A DNA stretch of 64,000 nucleotides from Eubacterium plexicaudatum ASF492 (GTDB lineage: Bacteria > Bacillota > Clostridia > Lachnospirales > Lachnospiraceae): contig NZ_AQFT02000001.1 in NCBI RefSeq assembly GCF_000364225.2, positions 4,607,501 to 4,671,500 on the forward strand. Reading direction: 5' to 3'. Position 1 is the stretch's first letter; the number at the start of each line of letters is the position of its first letter. This document shows positions 47,712 through 56,993 of this stretch, one piece after another. Under the pieces are notes generated by a model that saw nothing but the letters and a program-made list of their open reading frames with translations, made no database searches and was not told the origin of the DNA. Position numbers and translations under genes: made by a program.

Positions 47712-47990
47712 TTAATTAGCTGCATAATAACTTGCTAACAATTTGCTCGCAAAATCTCCAGTATCAACGTCATAGTTTCCAGACTTTATGCTAGATTTAA
47801 GCTCTGCTACTCTATCTTCCCTGATATCCGAAGCTGCTGCAACTGCCTGTTTTGCGATCTGATAGTCTCTGCCTGCTCTTGAGATCTGAACCTGATCACG
47901 TGCAGAGGTAACTTCTGCCGTAGTGTTTGCCTTGGAAGGCTTTGATGTTTTGTATAAAGCTGCGATCTGGTTATAAGCATCTATACGCAT
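47712..47990 (-). CDS. flgM: Anti-sigma-28 factor FlgM
   Basis: A 92-residue protein: MRIDAYNQIAALYKTSKP and a C-terminal sigma-binding part DIREDRVAELKSSIKSGNYD...FASKLLASYYA, typical of FlgM. FlgM holds sigma-28 inactive until the hook is finished and is then exported. ATG 47990 has GGAG nine bases upstream; the in-frame ATG at 47999 abuts that GGAG and is less likely. It leads the operon behind a sigma-28 promoter, giving feedback. Confidence 0.93.
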   Translation of the reverse strand: MRIDAYNQIAALYKTSKPSKANTTAEVTSARDQVQISRAGRDYQIAKQAVAAASDIREDRVAELKSSIKSGNYDVDTGDFASKLLASYYAAN

Positions 47991-48101
47991 AATAGGCATC
48001 TCCTTTCATCGTTTCTTCCCTGAATGATAAATATTAGATCTTCACTCGGTATTCCTGCATTTTTTGTATTATGCACTTGATTGTGAAGTTCTATAACTTG
48101 T

Positions 48102-48128
48102 TTATCGGATGTTTTCAGGATTATGTTA
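48102..48128 (-). promoter_or_regulatory. Sigma-28 promoter of the flgM operon
   Basis: Minus strand TAAC (48125-48128), 15-base spacer, TCCGATAA (48102-48109). Confidence 0.78.
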
Positions 48129-48289
48129 GCTGTTTTTTTATATTTGTTTAATTTCATCATATTTTAATAATAAAAATAGAATCAAGATTGATTAATTTTG
48201 GTTTTTATGATAATCTTTTGTATATATAAGTGCAATGGTCCGGCTAATCTAAACCGTTGCAAATAAGGTATGAAAGTGAGGAAAATGCC

Positions 48290-49639
48290 ATGAAAAAATT
48301 ATTGCAATTTACCAGTATCTTTATATTTACACTGCTGCTCTGCTTTTGTCTCAATCCGGCAGATATAAAAGCTGACAGTATCCATATTCCAATGGATGTT
48401 AACGAACTTCAAAAAGCAGATATCCGGACCGTACCACATATCATGGCAGTACGATCTTCTTCAGGAATAGATAACGGAAATACAGCAAAAGAATATGTAA
48501 TATCTTTCAATCCCAACTATGGAACACTAAACGGGAGTAATTATATGGTTACCGTTAACCAGAAGCTTACCGGTCTGCCAACCGCAGTCAGATCCGGTTA
48601 TACGTTCAGAGGCTGGTACACACAGTCAAACGGAGGAACTTTAATTACACCCAATACGGTCTTTACCATGGATACAAATGTTTATGCGCAATGGGACAAT
48701 TATGATGCCGGTTTCAGAGATTTCTATATTTCCAATATTTCGGATACTTCGGTAAATATAACGGCACTCATTCCAAATACTTACGTAAGAACCTGGGGCA
48801 TTTCATTTGGCACATCCAACACCTATATGCCGGAATCACGCGTTATGAACCTTTATACACAGACATCCGCACTTACAACTTCCATTACCGGATTACAGCC
48901 ATTTACGACTTATTATTACAGAGTATACTATATCGCTGATACACAAAGAATAGAATCCCGAATCGGCTCCTTTTCGACAGGAAGAACGTCCGAATTTATG
49001 GTAACTTTCTACCCGAACGGAGGAACGATAAACGGACAATATTCTATTGTGACGGTTGGCCAAAAACTGCCATATCTGCCTACCGCATTCAGAGATAACT
49101 ACAACTTTGACGGATGGTTTACCGATCCAAATAACGGAACGCTTATTTCCACAAATACCGTATTCAATTTTAACGGAGCCGTATATGCACATTGGACATA
49201 TGCACCAAATAGTTCCACATCCAATCCGGGTACTACGCCACCTACAAACGGTAACACAAATAACGGCAATACAAATAATGGAAACTCAAATAATGGCAGT
49301 TCGGGCGGTACGGTAGATGAAGAACATGATTTTGAACCAATATCCGTGGAAAGAGTCAAGCTCAAAAGTATAAAAAATACACCTCCAAGAAGAATGAAAG
49401 TGAAGTGGGTCTGGTATGCATACGGTGATGGATATCAGATTGCTTATTCCACAAATAAAAAATTCACATCCTCCAAAACAAAACGTATTTTTGCAGGTGT
49501 ATTTACAGATGCGAAAACGATTGCAGGTCTGCAGAAAGGCAAGACATATTATGTAAAAGTACGGGCATACCAAAAATCAGGAGGAACAAAGTATTATGGA
49601 GCCTGGAGCAATGTAAAAAAGATCAAAATCAAAAAATAA
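48290..49639 (+). CDS. Secreted InlB-repeat/fibronectin-III-like protein
   Basis: A 449-residue protein. The signal peptide MKKLLQFTSIFIFTLLLCFC is followed by a probable cleavage after DIKA. Two InlB B-repeat-type modules: VSFNPNYGTLNG-like with LPTAVRSGYTFRGWYTQSNG, and VTFYPNGGTINGQYSIVTVG with FDGWFTDPNNGTLI. A fibronectin-like region lies between, then an NGNTNNGNTNNG linker and a C-terminal fibronectin-III-like domain (AGLQKGKTYYVKVRAYQ). No LPXTG sorting signal, so it is released or held non-covalently. ATG 48290 follows GTGAGG. The only rightward gene here; it precedes a bidirectional terminator. Confidence 0.82.
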   Translation: MKKLLQFTSIFIFTLLLCFCLNPADIKADSIHIPMDVNELQKADIRTVPHIMAVRSSSGIDNGNTAKEYVISFNPNYGTLNGSNYMVTVNQKLTGLPTAVRSGYTFRGWYTQSNGGTLITPNTVFTMDTNVYAQWDNYDAGFRDFYISNISDTSVNITALIPNTYVRTWGISFGTSNTYMPESRVMNLYTQTSALTTSITGLQPFTTYYYRVYYIADTQRIESRIGSFSTGRTSEFMVTFYPNGGTINGQYSIVTVGQKLPYLPTAFRDNYNFDGWFTDPNNGTLISTNTVFNFNGAVYAHWTYAPNSSTSNPGTTPPTNGNTNNGNTNNGNSNNGSSGGTVDEEHDFEPISVERVKLKSIKNTPPRRMKVKWVWYAYGDGYQIAYSTNKKFTSSKTKRIFAGVFTDAKTIAGLQKGKTYYVKVRAYQKSGGTKYYGAWSNVKKIKIKK

Positions 49640-49650
49640 ATAAAGTATTG

Positions 49651-49680
49651 AAAAAAGGGGCTTTCAAAAGCTCCTTTTTA
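49651..49680. terminator. Bidirectional terminator
   Basis: Stem AAAAAGGGGCTTT / AAAGCTCCTTTTT (one G-T pair) with short loop; T-run follows on the plus strand and A-run precedes. Serves 48290-49639 and the leftward CvpA gene. Confidence 0.8.
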
Positions 49681-49699
49681 TATCTGCAATTGCTGTTCT

Positions 49700-50419
49700 T
49701 TAAAGAAAACTCATAATCAGCTCTTTTACCAAATTCCGCTCATATAACCCACGTAAAGCAGCATTTGCCTGAATCTGATGTAACAATGACGCACTTGACG
49801 GAAAAATTTTTGTCATCTCTATCATCCAAAAAACGATCCAAATAACCAGAAATGCTTTGACAATTCCTGCAAAAAATCCAAAAATCATATTGATCAGATG
49901 TATCCCTGGCTTTCTTGAAAAAATGTCCAGCTTTCTTCCGACCAGATATAATATAATTGCTATAATAATGAAAGATATGAAAAATGCAATGACTGTTACG
50001 CAGATATCGGAAACGGTCTCTGCCATCTTTTTATAAATTCCCTGTGATTCCAGAAAATCCGGAATTGCTGACTGCGTTGTTTGCTTTAATTTCTTTTGAA
50101 AATCTTTTTGATATTTTTTTGGAAGCGTTACCCATGACAAATCTATATTTTCCGGCAATGTTCCTTCTTCTAATTTTTTTTCAATCTGTTTTCTGACATA
50201 TTTTTCGCTTCCTGTTTGAATCTGCTGTCTGATCGTAGTAGAATCTAAAATCAGACCGCGGAACATCGGCATTGTTATAGCAATAAACACAACTGTTGCC
50301 ACTAATGCAGCCACAGAATAAATAACCCGTATAAAGCCTTTATGAAATCCACGCAGAGCAGATGCTATAATATATCCCATTACCGTAAAATAAAACCAGT
50401 TCATTGTATTAAAAATCAT
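49700..50419 (-). CDS. CvpA family membrane protein
   Basis: A 239-residue protein with the CvpA pattern of four hydrophobic segments: FTVMGYIIASALRGFHKGFI, AALVATVVFIAITMPMFRG, VTVIAFFISFIIIAIILYLV and IFGFFAGIVKAFLVIWIVFW. CvpA relatives are tied to colicin V production in E. coli and to envelope stress elsewhere. The ATG at 50404 (MNWFYF) is an alternative start and resembles other CvpA N-termini better. It overlaps the upstream gene's end. Confidence 0.8.
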   Translation of the reverse strand: MIFNTMNWFYFTVMGYIIASALRGFHKGFIRVIYSVAALVATVVFIAITMPMFRGLILDSTTIRQQIQTGSEKYVRKQIEKKLEEGTLPENIDLSWVTLPKKYQKDFQKKLKQTTQSAIPDFLESQGIYKKMAETVSDICVTVIAFFISFIIIAIILYLVGRKLDIFSRKPGIHLINMIFGFFAGIVKAFLVIWIVFWMIEMTKIFPSSASLLHQIQANAALRGLYERNLVKELIMSFL

Positions 50420-51622
50420 CCTTTAATTTAATTCTGTTCGTTTCCCCACTCATAATAAACCAATAATCCAATTGTCCGCTTCCGGATATAATATCATATA
50501 TGCTGCGGTCAAATGTATAAGTAAACCGCTTATTGCCTCTCATCGTATACAGCTGCACACTTTTCTCATTTCGTATACAAAGCAGTCCGTTTTGCAAAAT
50601 TCCAATATCCGTATACTCCAAATCAAATTTTTGTTCTAAAATCAGTCTGCCTTTCATATTATATATTTTTGTAAGATACCCTTTGGCAGAATCCGGATTA
50701 TCAAAAACAAGTCCAAAATAATCCTCATTGTAAAAATACTTCGAATATGATTTTTAGATTTAATTTCTTTGGTCATAACCGGTTTCTGTGTTCCTTCGTA
50801 AATCAGAATTTTTGTATCTCCAAATGCCAGAAGCCTGTCATTTGTCACGAAACGAATACTTGGTATAACCATATCTTCGTATGCATAAGAACCTACGATA
50901 TTATCTATTTCATTTTTTCCAACTTTACCATAATTATAAAAAACGAGATTGGTTCTGACACTGGCATCCGTGATATCCAGCATACTGACCGCCAGTTTCT
51001 GTGCATCCATCGACAGCGCAAGATCCAGCGGATAACCGCTGTTTTCTATGTGAAGTCCTCCGCCTGCCAGCTGCTTGCCGTCTTTATCATACATATGAAT
51101 GTAACTCATTTGAGAATCTTCCATCAGAACAGCCACCGTTCCCTGTCTGGCTATACTGACACGCTGCACAGGTATTGTTGTCTGTATGGAGCCTTGCTGC
51201 CCCTCCATATTCATTATGTAAATCCTGTTTCCTCCCTGCTCATAAATAGCCAGATAATCTTCACATATTGTAATACGTGGCGACTCCATCTCATATGTCT
51301 GATTCCACAATACTTCTCCGGTAATCGTGGAATACACGGCTCCATCCTGTGTATACTGCAGTACATTGCCCTGAAATTCTTCGTATCTGGCAGCTTCTGT
51401 CTCCCGTCGTTCAACCTGTTCCAAAATTTCGTACTCTGTATAGACTTTACTCTCAAAATATAAAAATGCGGCAAAAAGCAATCCAATTGCTACACCAACA
51501 AGGATAAAGATCAGAATCAGAATCTTCATTCTATGAATCCGAATTTTCTGTTTTAACTCCGATAACTCTTCCACATTTTGTTCCGGAAGAGCCCGTAATG
51601 TAGTATTTCTGCTTTTTGCCAT
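50409..51622 (-). CDS. DUF5711-like membrane-anchored propeller protein, one frameshift
   Basis: A single N-terminal transmembrane helix (ILILIFILVGVAIGLLFAAF) is followed by repeats of beta-propeller type (ITGEVLWNQTYEMESPRITI, VSIARQGTVAVLMEDSQ, LALSMDAQKLAVSML, IRFVTNDRLLAFGDTKILIY), as in DUF5711 proteins of Clostridia. The frame breaks at the A5 run 50751-50755; one more A gives KKSYSKYFYNEDYFGLVF and joins the remaining propeller (TDIGILQNGLLCIRNEKSVQ). About 404 residues when corrected. ATG 51622 has AGGAGAG upstream. Function unknown. Confidence 0.7.
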
Positions 51623-51669
51623 AATTCTCTCCTGTATATCAGCATGGCATTTATCATACATACAAACTG

Positions 51670-52938
51670 CTATGGTAATTCCAGCTTCTGACCGGCATAA
51701 ATCTTATCCATATCCTCAATGCCGTTTAATTCACATATTTTCGTGCTTTTGCTGCCGTTCCATATATCTTTTTACTGATTCCAACAAGGCTTTCGCCTTT
51801 TTTCACAATATAATACCCCTGAAGCAGGCTTGTCTGCGCTTCTGTCAGAGCGGAAGTCTGTTCGGCATCATCGTCATCCGTATTGTTTTCATCACTGCCA
51901 GGCTGTTCTGATTTTGTTTCTTTTTCCTTATGTTCGTCATCTGTCATTTCTTCTTCGACTGCTTGTCCTTCCGGATCCGTACCGTTATTTTTTTCTTCGC
52001 CGATATCGTCACCGGAATCGGAATTTTCCTCTTCCTTATCGGATGTCTGCTCTTTTGCTTCATTCAGATCAGCCTGTTCCTCATCCTGCACATTTGCACT
52101 CATAACCGGAACATCTTGTGACCGCACATCCGCTGTTCCTTCTCTTCCGGATATCTGATTAACCGCAGACTCCAGATCCTGCATTCTTTCTACATTATTA
52201 ACCGTACTCACTCCCAGTACACAGACGGAAAGCACCAACAGCAAACTTGTCGTATACAAAACGCCGTTCCATTTTCTTTCGGACAACTGTGCCTTCTTTT
52301 CCAATAAAGTTTCCCGATAACTATGTACAAGTGGTTCCTGTATTTCTTCCGGTGAAATGTTCAGCTCCTGATTTTTATTTTTTTCGATCATGTATTCCTG
52401 CATCTGCGGATTTTTTCATAATATACATAATAACCTTCCTTCCGCTGCAGGACATTTTTCTCAAAAACAAAAAAACTTCTTCTTTTTCTATCTGGTCCAG
52501 TAAAAACAAAACATTCTTCTGTATATTAAAATTCTTTTTATGATTTTGCTCTACTTCTGCGGTCAAACCTGCAGGTGCATTGCTGACATCCTGTCCCCAG
52601 CCTACAATCTCCAGGTTATCATAATAAGTCTTCATCTCTTTGTAAATAAACGCCCATGTTTCATCACTGAATTCCAATACGTGTTCTTTAAAAAACGCAT
52701 CTTCCATCCGGATCATTCCACTGATAAAATACCTGGTAAAATCTTTTCCTTTTTCGACTTTTCCCAGCAGAATAAATCCCCGGTTTGTCCATTCTTCCTG
52801 TACTTCCTGCGTATGTAAATAGGTATATACGTAATCCTCCAGATAGACTCTTGTATTTCCTGTACTGGTGCCAATCTGACGGATATTCTTTGGTAATGTC
52901 CCTGATGTTCTTTGTTTTTGTTCTGCCACTTCGCACAC
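51670..52938 (-). CDS. LysM-domain envelope protein, three frameshifts
   Basis: The N-terminal part (KNIRQIGTSTGNTRVYLEDY, GFILLGKVEKGKDFTRYFIS, SDETWAFIYKEMKTYY, EIVGWGQD) is a cytoplasmic domain common in Lachnospiraceae; a transmembrane helix (LYTTSLLLVLSVCVLGVSTV), an acidic linker and a C-terminal LysM (YYIVKKGESLVGISKKIYGT) follow. The three pieces join as one protein of about 420 residues if one base is added at 52469-52475, 52411-52416 and 51738-51741. The corrected C-terminus GIEDMDKIYAGQKLELP is typical LysM. Probably binds peptidoglycan from the membrane. Confidence 0.7.
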
Positions 52939-53021
52939 CTCTTTTCATATTTTCAGGTATGCGTTCAATGTAGCATAACTTAGTGGCTGATTTTGGCAGA
53001 TATTGTTGGCAGCAGCACAGA

Positions 53022-53618
53022 TTATAATTCCGTACGTCCTTCCAAAGCACGCAGCAGCGTCACTTCGTCAATATATTCAAGATCACCGCCTACCGGCACG
53101 CCGCTTGCAATTCGCGTTACTTTTATACCTGTCGGTTTAATCAGTTTGCTGATATACATTGCAGTCGTCTCGCCTTCCAGACTGGAATTTGTAGCTATTA
53201 TCACTTCGCCGACATCACCCTGCAGCCGCTGCATAAGTTCTTTTAACTTAATGTCTGCCGGTCCGATACCAAGCATCGGAGAAATTGCTCCATGCAGCAC
53301 ATGATATACACCTTCAAATTTTCCGGTCTTTTCATAGGCCGCAAGATCTCTTGGATTTTCTACAACCATGATTGTTTTCCGGTCACGGTTTGCATTTTTA
53401 CAGATTGGGCAGACTTCATCATCCGTCAGCGTATAACACTGTTTACAATAACAGACTTTACGTCTTGCTTCTAAAATCGAATTTGCCAGTTTTTCTACTT
53501 CCGCTTCCGGCATATTTAAGATATGGAATGCCATACGCTGAGCAGATTTTACGCCTATCCCCGGCAGACCCGCCAACGATTCAATCAGTCTGCTGATCTG
53601 TGCACTATAATAATCCAT
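53022..53618 (-). CDS. recR: Recombination mediator RecR
   Basis: A 198-residue protein: LAGLPGIGVKSAQRMAFHIL (helix-hairpin-helix), the zinc finger CKQCYTLTDDEVCPIC, and the Toprim region IMVVENPRDLAAYEKTGKFE with GGDLEYIDEVTLLRALEGR at the end. With RecF/RecO it loads RecA at gaps. The ybaB-recR pair directly follows dnaX, the usual order in Firmicutes. Confidence 0.96.
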   Translation of the reverse strand: MDYYSAQISRLIESLAGLPGIGVKSAQRMAFHILNMPEAEVEKLANSILEARRKVCYCKQCYTLTDDEVCPICKNANRDRKTIMVVENPRDLAAYEKTGKFEGVYHVLHGAISPMLGIGPADIKLKELMQRLQGDVGEVIIATNSSLEGETTAMYISKLIKPTGIKVTRIASGVPVGGDLEYIDEVTLLRALEGRTEL

Positions 53619-53620
53619 GT

Positions 53621-53971
53621 TTAAAATAACCCCATTCCGCCGCCAAGGCCGCCGGTAATTTTACCCATCGTATTTTGAGAATATTCATCAATCTGACGCA
53701 TTGCTTCATTGGTAGCAGCCATAATGAGGTCTTCCAGCATTTCTACATCGTCCGGATCTACCGCTTCAGGATCTATTTTAATTTTTGTAACTACACGTTT
53801 ACCGGAAACGGTAACCTCTACAACTCCGCCGCCGGCAGTCGCTGTCATCTCTTTTTCTTCCAGTTCTTTTGATGCATCTTCCATCTGCTTTTGCATTTTC
53901 TGTGCCTGCTTCATCAGATTCGCCATATTGCCCGGCATACCGCCTCCTGGAAATCCTCCTCTTTTTGCCAT
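53621..53971 (-). CDS. YbaB/EbfC nucleoid-associated protein
   Basis: A 116-residue protein with a glycine- and methionine-rich N-terminus (GGGMPGNMANLMKQAQKMQK), TATAGGGVVEVTVSGKRVVT and VEMLEDLIMAATNEAMRQID. It binds DNA as a dimer. Between dnaX and recR. Confidence 0.95.
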   Translation of the reverse strand: MAKRGGFPGGGMPGNMANLMKQAQKMQKQMEDASKELEEKEMTATAGGGVVEVTVSGKRVVTKIKIDPEAVDPDDVEMLEDLIMAATNEAMRQIDEYSQNTMGKITGGLGGGMGLF

Positions 53972-54057
53972 GATGTTTGTTCCTCCTTAGATTTATTTTT
54001 GACTGTTATTGATTTTAACGCATAATGACCATTCTGACAATATATGGATACCGATTT

Positions 54058-55644
54058 TTAAACGGAATCCGGAAAATCCTCATATTCTATGTCCGCATGA
54101 ATCATCTGTTCCAAATCTACATATGCTCTTTCAGATGTCTGTCCCGAATCATTGCATCGAATCTGTATTTCAACTTCTTTTCCGACTATATTTGAAATAC
54201 TTTTTACAATTTCCAGTTTACGCTCTTCTTCAGCAAGCATTCCATATATAATTGCATCATCCAAAACAATCAGCAGCTCGTCATGATCTCCTACACTGAT
54301 ATGTGCCTTTTTCATAAAAACGCTTAATGATCCCGGCATTTGTGATACAATACTGCGCCAGTTTCCTGCAATTTGCCGCATATCTTCCGAAATTGCTTTC
54401 GGCAGCGCTATTTTCTCCGTTTCCGTTCTTTGTATTGTTTCATTATTATTGTTGGAATGAGCCAAACCGGCTGCAGCCGGCTGTATAACGCCTTCTTCCA
54501 TTCTTTTTTCCAGCCGGTCGATTCTTGCCAGTATGGAACCCAGATCCTCCTCCATCTGCGGCCTGCACAGTTTGATAAACGCAATTTCAATCAATATGCG
54601 TTTCTGTGCGGAATATCGAACCTGACCGGATAATTCGGAAAAAATACGTATAAATCGCATCAGTTCCGTACTGTCTGCCATTTTACACTCTTCTTTTAAT
54701 AATGACAGATTTTCACTTGAAATATCCAAAACATCTTCCATATGCTCCGAACTTTGCAATAATAGCAAATTACGCAAATACCATGTAAAATCATTTACAA
54801 ACTGACTTAAATCTCTTCCTTCTCCAACCAGATTTTCAATCTGCCGCATAACTGTCACAACTTCATTCCCGATCACCGCGCGAAATAAGGCGGAAAATCG
54901 CTCCGTATCAACGGCTCCCAATACTTCCAGCACATGATCATAGGTAAGTCTGCGATCCATATAAAATGCCATACACTGATCTAACAGACTGAGCGCATCA
55001 CGCATAGCCCCATCCGCAGCTTTCGCAATATAACGCACGGCTTTTTCATCAGCTTCCGCCTGTTCATACTCCAGAAGTTCCATTAATCTTGTTGAGATTG
55101 TATCTACCGAAATCCGATGAAAATCATACCTTTGACATCTTGATAAGATTGTAACCGGTATTTTATGCGACTCTGTTGTCGCAAGTATAAAAATGACATA
55201 CGAAGGAGGTTCTTCCAGTGTTTTCAAAAGAGCGTTAAAAGCACCTATAGACAGCATATGGACTTCATCAATAATATATACCTTATATCTGCCTTCCGTC
55301 GGAGCGTAAGTAACTTCATCACGTATTTCACGAATGTTATCCACACCGTTATTGGATGCCGCATCAATTTCTATCACATTCATCGAAGTTCCTGCAGCAA
55401 TTGCCTGACAGGACGCACATGTCCCGCATGGACTTCCTTCTACCGGGTGTTCACAGTTCACTGCCTTTGCAAATATTTTTGCAATCGTAGTCTTTCCCGT
55501 ACCTCTTGTTCCACAAAACAAATAAGCATGTGCAATCCGTTCTGCCTGAATCTGATTGCGGATTGTTGCAACAATTGCATCCTGCCCTTTTACATCCGTA
55601 AAATTCTGCGGCCTGTATTTTCGATAAAGCGCTGTATATGACAT
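54058..55644 (-). CDS. dnaX: DNA polymerase III subunits gamma/tau (DnaX)
   Basis: A 528-residue clamp-loader protein: ALYRKYRPQNFTDVKGQDAI, Walker A FCGTRGTGKTTIAKIF, a zinc site CGTCASCQA, DEAD-like VYIIDEVHMLSIGAFNALLK and sensor LATTESHKIP. The C-terminal 130 residues are the tau part. No A-run suitable for programmed frameshifting was noticed. ATG 55644 follows AGGAGG. Confidence 0.96.
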   Translation of the reverse strand: MSYTALYRKYRPQNFTDVKGQDAIVATIRNQIQAERIAHAYLFCGTRGTGKTTIAKIFAKAVNCEHPVEGSPCGTCASCQAIAAGTSMNVIEIDAASNNGVDNIREIRDEVTYAPTEGRYKVYIIDEVHMLSIGAFNALLKTLEEPPSYVIFILATTESHKIPVTILSRCQRYDFHRISVDTISTRLMELLEYEQAEADEKAVRYIAKAADGAMRDALSLLDQCMAFYMDRRLTYDHVLEVLGAVDTERFSALFRAVIGNEVVTVMRQIENLVGEGRDLSQFVNDFTWYLRNLLLLQSSEHMEDVLDISSENLSLLKEECKMADSTELMRFIRIFSELSGQVRYSAQKRILIEIAFIKLCRPQMEEDLGSILARIDRLEKRMEEGVIQPAAAGLAHSNNNNETIQRTETEKIALPKAISEDMRQIAGNWRSIVSQMPGSLSVFMKKAHISVGDHDELLIVLDDAIIYGMLAEEERKLEIVKSISNIVGKEVEIQIRCNDSGQTSERAYVDLEQMIHADIEYEDFPDSV

Positions 55645-55672
55645 ATGGACTCTGGCCTCCTAACCATAACAG

Positions 55673-55765
55673 AAAAACTGCTGTACGAGTCTTCAGCTGT
55701 GTTTGATAATATAAATCATCTGTATAAGATATTCAATAACACAAACTGAAACTGCCGTACAGCAG
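55673..55765 (-). terminator. Large hairpin with T-run upstream of dnaX
   Basis: On the minus strand a 10-bp stem CTGCTGTACG/CGTACAGCAG continues with imperfect pairing (TTCAG/CTGAA, TGTGTT/AACACA) around an AT-rich loop and ends in TTTTT, 30 bp before the dnaX ribosome site. It may be the pfkA terminator or a dnaX leader attenuator. It does not carry the SRP RNA motif. Confidence 0.55.
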
Positions 55766-55818
55766 ATTTAAATTTCAATTATTTAATATTTTTTTAACTC
55801 AAATATCCGATTCGGATA

Positions 55819-56892
55819 TTAATCGCCGAAACTAATTCCTGTTAGTTTTGCTTCTTTTACAATCTGAGCATTTGGATCCACGGTTTTTAATTTACCAGCT
55901 ACATTCTCTAACGGAACACGTCTGACTTCATTATTTACCATTCCGATCATATGTCCAAAATCTTTTTCTAAAATTGCTTTTGCACCTTCCGCACCAAGTC
56001 TTGTACAAAGTACACGATCATAAGGCGTAGGGCTTCCGCCTCTTTGAGTATGTCCCGGAACGGTTACCCGTACTTCACTTCCAAGTTTTGCACTGATTTT
56101 AGCTGCAATTTCATAAGAAACAGATGGATAGGATGATTTTTCCATTTTTTTCTTATATTCTTTCTTGGATAATTTTGCATCTTCTTTCGAAATTGCGCCT
56201 TCTGCAACTGCAAGAATTGTAAAACCTTTTCCTGCTTTTGTACGATGTTCAATTGCTGCCACTACTTTTTTAATATCATATGGAATTTCCGGTAACAGAA
56301 TAATATCGGCACCGCCTGCCAGACCTGCATAAAGCGTCAGCCATCCAACTTTATGCCCCATAACTTCTACAATAAATACACGGTTGTGTGATGCTGCAGT
56401 CGTATGAATACAGTCAATGGCATCTGTTGCGATATTAATAGCACTTTGAAATCCAAATGTAACATCTGTTCCAAATATGTCATTGTCAATTGTCTTAGGT
56501 AAATGGATAACATTTAAACCTTCTTCGCGAAGCAAATTTGCCGTCTTCTGTGTGCCGTTACCACCAAGAATTACGATACAGTCCAGATTTAACTTGTAAT
56601 AATTTTGTTTCATTGCTTCTACTTTGTCCAGTCCGTTTTCATCTGGTGTACGCATCAGCTTAAATGGCTGACGGGATGAACCTAAAATAGTTCCGCCTTT
56701 TGTCAGGATACCGGAAAAATCTGATGACGATAACAGACGATAATTTCCGTAAATCAGTCCCTTATACCCATCCAAAAAACCATAAATCTCCAATTCTTCA
56801 ACATTTGAGCTTAATCCTTTTGCAACGCCTCTCATTGCAGCATTCAAAGCCTGACAGTCGCCGCCGCTTGTAAGCATACCCACTCTGAGCAT
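55819..56892 (-). CDS. 6-phosphofructokinase
   Basis: A 357-residue PFK phosphorylating fructose 6-phosphate: GMLTSGGDCQALNAAMRG, ILGGNGTQKTANLL (usual GGDGS), LPKTIDNDIFGTDVTFGFQS with the catalytic TIDND, VEVMGHKVGWLTLYAGLAGG and VPGHTQRGGSPTPYDRVL. Lys precedes TIDND, as in PPi-type enzymes, but Gly is kept after the GGN, as in ATP types. The phosphoryl donor cannot be fixed from this. Single gene. Confidence 0.9.
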   Translation of the reverse strand: MLRVGMLTSGGDCQALNAAMRGVAKGLSSNVEELEIYGFLDGYKGLIYGNYRLLSSSDFSGILTKGGTILGSSRQPFKLMRTPDENGLDKVEAMKQNYYKLNLDCIVILGGNGTQKTANLLREEGLNVIHLPKTIDNDIFGTDVTFGFQSAINIATDAIDCIHTTAASHNRVFIVEVMGHKVGWLTLYAGLAGGADIILLPEIPYDIKKVVAAIEHRTKAGKGFTILAVAEGAISKEDAKLSKKEYKKKMEKSSYPSVSYEIAAKISAKLGSEVRVTVPGHTQRGGSPTPYDRVLCTRLGAEGAKAILEKDFGHMIGMVNNEVRRVPLENVAGKLKTVDPNAQIVKEAKLTGISFGD

Positions 56893-56993
56893 TTTGATGC
56901 ACCCTCTCTTTCTCCTGATATTGTAAAACGATTTGTCTTTTCTATTATAAATTATTAGTTATTACACTGTCAACAGAAAAGAATTCCAAAATT

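Noticed and set aside
48180..48289. Cyclic-di-GMP riboswitch before the secreted InlB-repeat gene
   Set aside because: Only a short GCAATGGT/ACCGTTGC hairpin is present; the conserved riboswitch core was not found and no sigma-28 promoter fits.
55673..55765. SRP RNA upstream of dnaX, as in some Firmicutes
   Set aside because: The domain IV loop is absent here; the true SRP RNA with that loop is at 62821-63079.
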